Part shown: piece by piece, positions 6,723 to 10,000 of the stretch | How positions within the stretch are numbered: the stretch's first letter is position 1 | Layout of the letters: each line of letters opens with the position of its first letter | Source of the DNA: Rheinheimera sp. | GTDB taxonomy: Bacteria; Pseudomonadota; Gammaproteobacteria; Enterobacterales; Alteromonadaceae | Length of the DNA: 10,000 bases | Assembly (NCBI RefSeq): GCF_020217005.1 | Contig: NZ_JAIWOI010000336.1 | Coordinates: 1 to 10,000 of the forward strand | Direction of reading: 5' to 3' | Program-made: the position numbers and the translations under genes | The notes under the pieces: model-generated | Databases searched by the model: none | Told to the model about the DNA's origin: nothing | What the model saw: the letters and a program-made list of their open reading frames with translations, nothing else

Positions 6723-6763
6723 TATCATACTTATCATATTTATCAAATGTCATCTATCAAATT
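6723..6763. repeat. Array of 9-bp TATCA repeats
   Basis: TATCATACT, TATCATATT and TATCAAATG follow each other directly, and after five bases a fourth unit, TATCAAATT, appears. The array lies about 35 bases upstream of the candidate galU -35 box and overlaps the candidate lapG promoter on the other strand, a natural place for an operator shared by both transcripts. Confidence 0.5.
6733..6760 (-). promoter_or_regulatory. Candidate promoter for lapG-lapD operon
   Basis: On the minus strand TTGATA (6755-6760) and TATGAT (6733-6738) are separated by 16 bases, each with five of six consensus bases for the main sigma factor. Transcription would start near 6726, giving a leader of almost 300 bases. 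Because the boxes are also units of the TATCA array, the match could be partly due to the repeat. Confidence 0.35.
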
Positions 6764-6797
6764 TAATGTTTTTTACTGGCACAAGTTATGCTTTGCT

Positions 6798-6826
6798 TTG
6801 TAAATAGCCGCTTGCTGTTGTATAGT
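6798..6826 (+). promoter_or_regulatory. Candidate promoter for galU
   Basis: TTGTAA (6798-6803) and TATAGT (6821-6826) are separated by 17 bases, with four and five of six consensus bases. Transcription would begin near 6833 and leave a leader of about 240 bases before galU. Confidence 0.45.
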
Positions 6827-6838
6827 CGTGCGCGTTTT

Positions 6839-6873
6839 TTCACTTTAATGTCACACTGTGCGCTTAAAGTGAA
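6839..6873 (+). other. 10-bp inverted repeat at the start of the galU leader
   Basis: TTCACTTTAA and TTAAAGTGAA are perfect complements around a 15-base loop. Just after the predicted transcription start, this could stabilise the 5' end of the message or serve as a protein-binding palindrome. A T-rich run follows 10 bases later. Confidence 0.4.
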
Positions 6874-6910
6874 GCAGCGTATTTTTCATCCTGTTTAGGG
6901 ATGATGCACT

Positions 6911-6930
6911 AAAGGCGAGGGACGGCCTTT
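6911..6930 (+). other. Leader stem-loop with GAGGGA in the loop
   Basis: AAAGGC pairs with GCCTTT around the eight-base loop GAGGGACG. A GGA exposed in a loop is the shape bound by CsrA/RsmA-type repressors; other GGGA copies lie at 6898-6901 and in the galU ribosome site. The structure is seen; the regulator is inferred. Confidence 0.3.
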
Positions 6931-7062
6931 GCTGAGTAGTTGAGCGAATAAACCAGGTTTGAATACAACTTTTTTGATTCGGCATTACTTTCTGGCACAA
7001 CAAATAGCCACAAAGCAAAGCGCAGCGCTCGTGCACAAGCCTAGCGATCTGGCATTAGTAAA

Positions 7063-7068
7063 GAGGGA
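7063..7068 (+). promoter_or_regulatory. Ribosome binding site of galU
   Basis: GAGGGA lies seven bases before the ATG at 7076. This fixes the start there rather than at the open TTG at 6959, which has no such site. Confidence 0.75.
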
Positions 7069-7075
7069 TTTTAAT

Positions 7076-8008
7076 ATGCAAGCACCAGACATTCGTAAAG
7101 TAACCAGAGCTGTTATACCTGTAGCAGGCCTTGGTACCCGCATGTTACCAGCCACTAAAGCTATTCCAAAAGAAATGCTGCCGGTAGTGGACAAACCTCT
7201 GATCCAGTATGTGATCGAAGAAGCTGCAGCTGCAGGCCTTACCGAAATAGTGCTGGTCACCCACAGCAGTAAAAATTCCATCGAAAACCATTTTGACACC
7301 AGCTTCGAATTAGAAACCCAGCTGGAAAAACGGGTAAAACGCTCATTGCTGGACGAAGTACGTTGTATAAACCCAAAACACGTGACTGTAATTTCTGTGC
7401 GCCAGCATCAGGCACTGGGCCTGGGCCATGCCATTTTGTGTGCTGCGCCAGTGGTTGGCAAAGAACCTTTTGCCGTGTTATTGCCAGACGTATTAATAGA
7501 CAAATACCGCAGCAATTTAAAACAAGATAACTTAAAAGCCATGATTCAACGCTACGAACAAACGGGCGCCAGTCAGGTGATGGTAGAGCCGGTGCCTAAA
7601 GAGTTAGTCAGCAGTTACGGTATTGTCGATTTAGCGGGCCAGCCGATAGAAGCAGGGCATTCAGTAAACTTAAAAGCCATGGTAGAAAAACCAGAGGCAG
7701 ACGACGCACCTTCCAATATGGCTATTACTGGCCGCTATGTGTTGTCACCCACAGTAATGGAAATTCTAAGCTTTACCCAACCAGGTGCCGGTGACGAAAT
7801 ACAATTAACAGACGCTTTAGCCCAACTGCTTACCGAAGAAGCCATGGAAGCTTACCGCATAGTAGGACGCAGCCATGACTGCGGCAGCAAGCTGGGCTAT
7901 TTAGAAGCTATAGTAGATTACGCCTTAAAAGACCCTAAACTAGGCGCCGACTTCGCTGCTTTATTAAAAAAGATGATGGCGGGCACGCCACTTAGTTTGA
8001 TTGCTTAA
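7076..8008 (+). CDS. galU: UTP-glucose-1-phosphate uridylyltransferase
   Basis: GalU makes UDP-glucose from UTP and glucose-1-phosphate in the cytoplasm, the precursor for many surface sugars. The 310-residue product has the nucleotidyltransferase signature [20 protein letters not shown] (13-32) with the nucleotide-binding glycines and catalytic arginine and lysine, followed by [13 protein letters not shown] (33-45). Further marks are [21 protein letters not shown] and the [10 protein letters not shown] segment that is typical of bacterial GalU. The length is close to the usual 300 residues and the protein looks complete. Upstream the frame stays open for 39 codons, but family alignment and the ribosome site support the ATG at 7076. 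It is followed by ugd on the same strand after a spacer carrying two palindromic repeats, so both steps to UDP-glucuronate are encoded side by side. Confidence 0.97.
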   Translation: MQAPDIRKVTRAVIPVAGLGTRMLPATKAIPKEMLPVVDKPLIQYVIEEAAAAGLTEIVLVTHSSKNSIENHFDTSFELETQLEKRVKRSLLDEVRCINPKHVTVISVRQHQALGLGHAILCAAPVVGKEPFAVLLPDVLIDKYRSNLKQDNLKAMIQRYEQTGASQVMVEPVPKELVSSYGIVDLAGQPIEAGHSVNLKAMVEKPEADDAPSNMAITGRYVLSPTVMEILSFTQPGAGDEIQLTDALAQLLTEEAMEAYRIVGRSHDCGSKLGYLEAIVDYALKDPKLGADFAALLKKMMAGTPLSLIA

Positions 8009-8033
8009 GCAAAATATAAAGTAGTAGTGTTGG

Positions 8034-8082
8034 GGTTATCCCATTGATAAATCGTTGGGGCGGGGTTTCCCCCCGCCCGCAA
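8034..8082. repeat. GC-rich palindromic repeat, copy 1
   Basis: The unit has GGTTATCCC, then ATAAAT, then the palindrome GGGCGGGG / CCCCGCCC (8058-8065 and 8071-8078) and GCAA. It shares this layout with the copy at 8128-8178 in the same orientation, about 94 bases apart. It may work as a bidirectional terminator or message stabiliser after galU. It looks like a REP-type dispersed repeat. Confidence 0.7.
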
Positions 8083-8094
8083 AAAACATATGAA

Positions 8095-8108
8095 TGAGGT
8101 AAACCTCA
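8095..8108. repeat. Short inverted repeat between the two palindromic copies
   Basis: TGAGGT and ACCTCA are complementary around two adenines. It sits midway between the two GC-rich palindromes and may be part of a composite element. Confidence 0.3.
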
Positions 8109-8127
8109 GCCAAAAATTACCGGTGAT

Positions 8128-8178
8128 GGTTTTATCCCGTCCATAAATTGTAGGGGCGGGTTTTAACCCCGCCCGCAA
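8128..8178. repeat. GC-rich palindromic repeat, copy 2
   Basis: The unit reads GGTTTTATCCC, CATAAATTG, then the stem GGGCGGG / CCCGCCC (8154-8160 and 8168-8174) and GCAA, matching copy 1 over about 50 bases. On the minus strand both copies would translate to RAG-x-x-PAPTIY, which creates a false small open frame through the spacer. The copy ends about 50 bases before ugd. Confidence 0.7.
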
Positions 8179-8231
8179 GACATTAAAAAATACGGCAGGA
8201 AAAACCGCCAAACGATAGAAAGGGATTGGGA

Positions 8232-9611
8232 ATGAAGATTAGTATTTTTGGTACAGGTTATGTTGGCCTGGTTACCGGTGCCTGTTTGGCTGACGTAGGC
8301 CACGACGTGATCTGTGCCGACGTAAATCAGGCAAAAATTGACGGCTTAAAACAAGGCATCATTCCTATCTACGAACCTGGCCTGGAAAGCGTGGTGAAAA
8401 CCAACGTCAGCCAGGGCAACCTGCGTTTTACTACTAATGCTGAAGAAGCAGTGCAGCATGCCGAAGTGATTTATATAGCAGTAGGCACACCACCAGACGA
8501 AGACGGCTCAGCCGACTTGCAATATGTAATGGCTGTGGGCAAAACCATAGGCCAGCTGATGCAAAGCTACAAAGTGGTTGTAAATAAAAGTACTGTACCA
8601 GTAGGCACTGCTGACAAAGTTACGGCTGTTATTCAGCAAACCTTAGCAGAGCGCGGTTTTGCTGCTGAATTTGACGTGGTCTCCAATCCTGAGTTTTTAA
8701 AAGAAGGCGCAGCAGTCTCAGACTTTATGCGGCCAGACCGCATAGTCATAGGTACCAGTTCTAAATTTGCCGAAGACATTATGCGTGAGGTATACGCACC
8801 TTTTAACCGTAACCATGAAAAAATCATAGTCATGGATGTACGCAGTAGCGAACTGACCAAATACGCGGCTAACTGCATGTTAGCCACCAAAATCAGCTTT
8901 ATGAACGAAATGGCCAATATAGCCGAGCGGGTAGGGGCTGACATCGAAAACGTGCGCAAGGGCATAGGTTCAGACCCTCGTATCGGTTACCACTTTATTT
9001 ACGCAGGTTGCGGTTATGGTGGCAGCTGTTTCCCTAAAGACGTGCAGGCATTAGCGCAAACAGCCCGGCAGTTTGGTTATACCCCCGAAATTCTCGATGC
9101 AGTAGAAGCAGTCAACTATCGGCAAAAACACAAATTGTTTGAAATGATCTGTAAGCATTACGGAGTATGGGATAAAGCGGAAAAAGGCGAAATCAAAGAT
9201 ATTTTAAAAGGTAAAACCTTTGCCTTGTGGGGCTTGGCTTTTAAGCCTAATACCGACGATATGCGCGAAGCACCAAGCCGAGTGTTGATGGAACAACTTT
9301 GGGAAGCAGGGGCTAAAGTACAAGCTTATGATCCTGAAGCTATGGAGGAGACTCAACGAATCTACGGAAGCAGAAATGATCTATACCTTGTTGGTACCAA
9401 AGAATCTGCCTTGTCCTCATCTAATGCATTGATCATATGTACAGACTGGAAAAATTTCAAAGCGCCAAACTTCGAAATAATTAGTGACGCATTGCATGAC
9501 AAGGCTGTGTTTGATGGCAGAAACCTTTACGATACATCGAAGGTTCGCTCATACGGTCTGAATTACTACTGTATTGGAAAATGTAAATCGGAAAGTATGT
9601 CTCATGTCTAA
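8232..9611 (+). CDS. ugd: UDP-glucose 6-dehydrogenase
   Basis: Ugd oxidises UDP-glucose to UDP-glucuronate with two NAD+ in the cytoplasm, feeding acidic polysaccharides. The 459-residue product has the NAD-binding GTGYVG (7-12), VGTPPDEDGSADL (84-96), STVPVGT (120-126), NPEFLKEG, the conserved lysine in TKISFMNE, and the catalytic cysteine in GYGGSCFPKD (Cys266). The C-terminal UDP-binding domain has WGLAFKPNTDDMREAPS. The length fits the longer bacterial type. The ATG at 8232 follows AAGGGA by six bases; the TTG two codons earlier is unlikely. Codon use changes from about 9340: arginine AGA and CGA, CTA and TCC/TCA appear, whereas earlier arginines are almost all CGT, CGC or CGG. This suggests a recombination boundary in the gene. 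The stop overlaps the next gene's start by 8 bases. Confidence 0.97.
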   Translation: MKISIFGTGYVGLVTGACLADVGHDVICADVNQAKIDGLKQGIIPIYEPGLESVVKTNVSQGNLRFTTNAEEAVQHAEVIYIAVGTPPDEDGSADLQYVMAVGKTIGQLMQSYKVVVNKSTVPVGTADKVTAVIQQTLAERGFAAEFDVVSNPEFLKEGAAVSDFMRPDRIVIGTSSKFAEDIMREVYAPFNRNHEKIIVMDVRSSELTKYAANCMLATKISFMNEMANIAERVGADIENVRKGIGSDPRIGYHFIYAGCGYGGSCFPKDVQALAQTARQFGYTPEILDAVEAVNYRQKHKLFEMICKHYGVWDKAEKGEIKDILKGKTFALWGLAFKPNTDDMREAPSRVLMEQLWEAGAKVQAYDPEAMEETQRIYGSRNDLYLVGTKESALSSSNALIICTDWKNFKAPNFEIISDALHDKAVFDGRNLYDTSKVRSYGLNYYCIGKCKSESMSHV

Positions 9612-10000
9612 AGTTTGCATTTTTTATAGAGTAAAGACGCAGTTTGATAATTTAGGTGATGCGATAATTAATAGGATGCTTATAGAGGCTCTGTCCAAAC
9701 ATGCTGATGAGATAAAGATAGATGCTTCATTAGCTCCTTTGGATTTTAAAGAGCAATTAGGTATTAATAAAAAAAACGGGATTAATCCTAGTTTTTTTTA
9801 TATAAAAATGATTTTTAAATGTTTAAAAGGGGAAAATATATATTATTTCCTTAATCCAGGCGGGGAACGAGGAGGGATTTCCAATTCTCTATACTTAAAG
9901 AAGATGCTTAATAATATTGTGCTAAGCATGTTGAGTTTTATTGGTATTAAATTATGTGTATATGGTGTTTCTTATGAGAGTTTATGTAAGAAGTCAGTGA
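9604..10000 (+). CDS. Polysaccharide pyruvyl transferase-like protein, 5' part only
   Basis: The frame is open to the window edge (132 full codons) from the ATG at 9604, which overlaps the end of ugd by 8 bases, so translation is likely coupled. The beginning, FYRVKTQFDNLGDAIINRML, with N-x-GD-x-x-I, resembles the polysaccharide pyruvyl transferase family (PF04230, CsaB/WcaK type), and NPGGERGG near residue 85 could be its glycine-rich loop. Such enzymes add ketal pyruvate from phosphoenolpyruvate to sugar residues of a repeat unit. Only the N-terminal part is visible and the match is by eye, so another polysaccharide enzyme is possible. The region is very AT-rich (28% GC in 9721-9960 by my count) compared with galU, as is common in variable polysaccharide clusters acquired by transfer. 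Confidence 0.6.
   Translation, partial: MSKVCIFYRVKTQFDNLGDAIINRMLIEALSKHADEIKIDASLAPLDFKEQLGINKKNGINPSFFYIKMIFKCLKGENIYYFLNPGGERGGISNSLYLKKMLNNIVLSMLSFIGIKLCVYGVSYESLCKKSV

Larger units (their letters stand above)
6433..7075. other. Divergent intergenic region between lapG and galU
   Basis: This 643-base stretch holds no credible gene. It contains an ops-like site (6660-6669), an AT-rich part with a 9-bp repeat array (6723-6763), candidate promoters for both directions, and a presumed galU leader with a 10-bp inverted repeat (6839-6873), a CATCC/GGATG stem (6887-6903) and an AAAGGC/GCCTTT stem (6911-6930). The 6478-6650 part shows nothing I can name. Confidence 0.7.

Noticed and set aside
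6433..6800. Sigma-54 promoter for lapG
   Set aside because: A TGGCA box occurs on the minus strand near 6590, but the partner TTGC box at the required distance is missing.
6959..7075. 39-codon N-terminal extension of galU
   Set aside because: It begins at TTG without a ribosome site, whereas the ATG at 7076 has one and matches the normal GalU N-terminus.
8005..8211. 68-codon minus-strand frame between galU and ugd
   Set aside because: It is formed by the two palindromic repeats and encodes the repeat peptide twice; there is no ribosome site and it overlaps the galU stop.

Overview
The window looks like chromosomal DNA of a gammaproteobacterium, probably Alteromonadales-like (for example Rheinheimera or a relative). 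This is inferred from the LapG/LapD pair, the GalU and Ugd sequence types, the moderate GC content and the short palindromic repeats. No rRNA, tRNA, transposase, integrase or CRISPR array was found.

Left part (1-6432) is all on the minus strand, so it is read from right to left. The order is lapG (periplasmic cysteine protease), lapD (membrane c-di-GMP receptor with degenerate GGDEF and EAL domains), a small Sec-exported Ala/Gly-rich protein of unknown family, a structured intergenic stretch with three hairpins, an O-antigen ligase/polymerase-family membrane protein, a Tat-exported lipoprotein of the NMT1/SsuA substrate-binding type, and the N-terminal 209 residues of a PhnD-like periplasmic binding protein that leaves the window. 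lapG, lapD and the small protein gene are separated by 5 and 18 bases, so they are probably one transcript.

Middle part (6433-7075) is a 643-base divergent intergenic region. It holds a candidate promoter for each direction, an array of 9-bp TATCA repeats, a weak ops/JUMPstart-like site and inverted repeats in the presumed galU leader.

Right part (7076-10000) is on the plus strand: galU (UDP-glucose synthesis), a 223-base spacer with two copies of a GC-rich palindromic repeat, ugd (UDP-glucuronate synthesis), and the start of an AT-rich gene that resembles polysaccharide pyruvyl transferases and overlaps ugd by 8 bases. This looks like the entrance to a surface-polysaccharide cluster. Composition and codon use change within the 3' end of ugd, which suggests that the variable part of the cluster begins there.

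Taken together the window joins two ways of building a cell surface or biofilm: c-di-GMP-controlled proteolysis of a surface protein (LapD/LapG) and sugar-nucleotide supply plus polymerisation of a polysaccharide. The most interesting observation is that the small secreted protein encoded directly after lapD carries a TAAG tetrapeptide, the type of site that LapG cleaves in LapA-type adhesins, and uses codons typical of a very highly expressed gene. It is therefore a candidate LapG substrate that does not look like a giant RTX adhesin. This is a hypothesis from sequence and context only.
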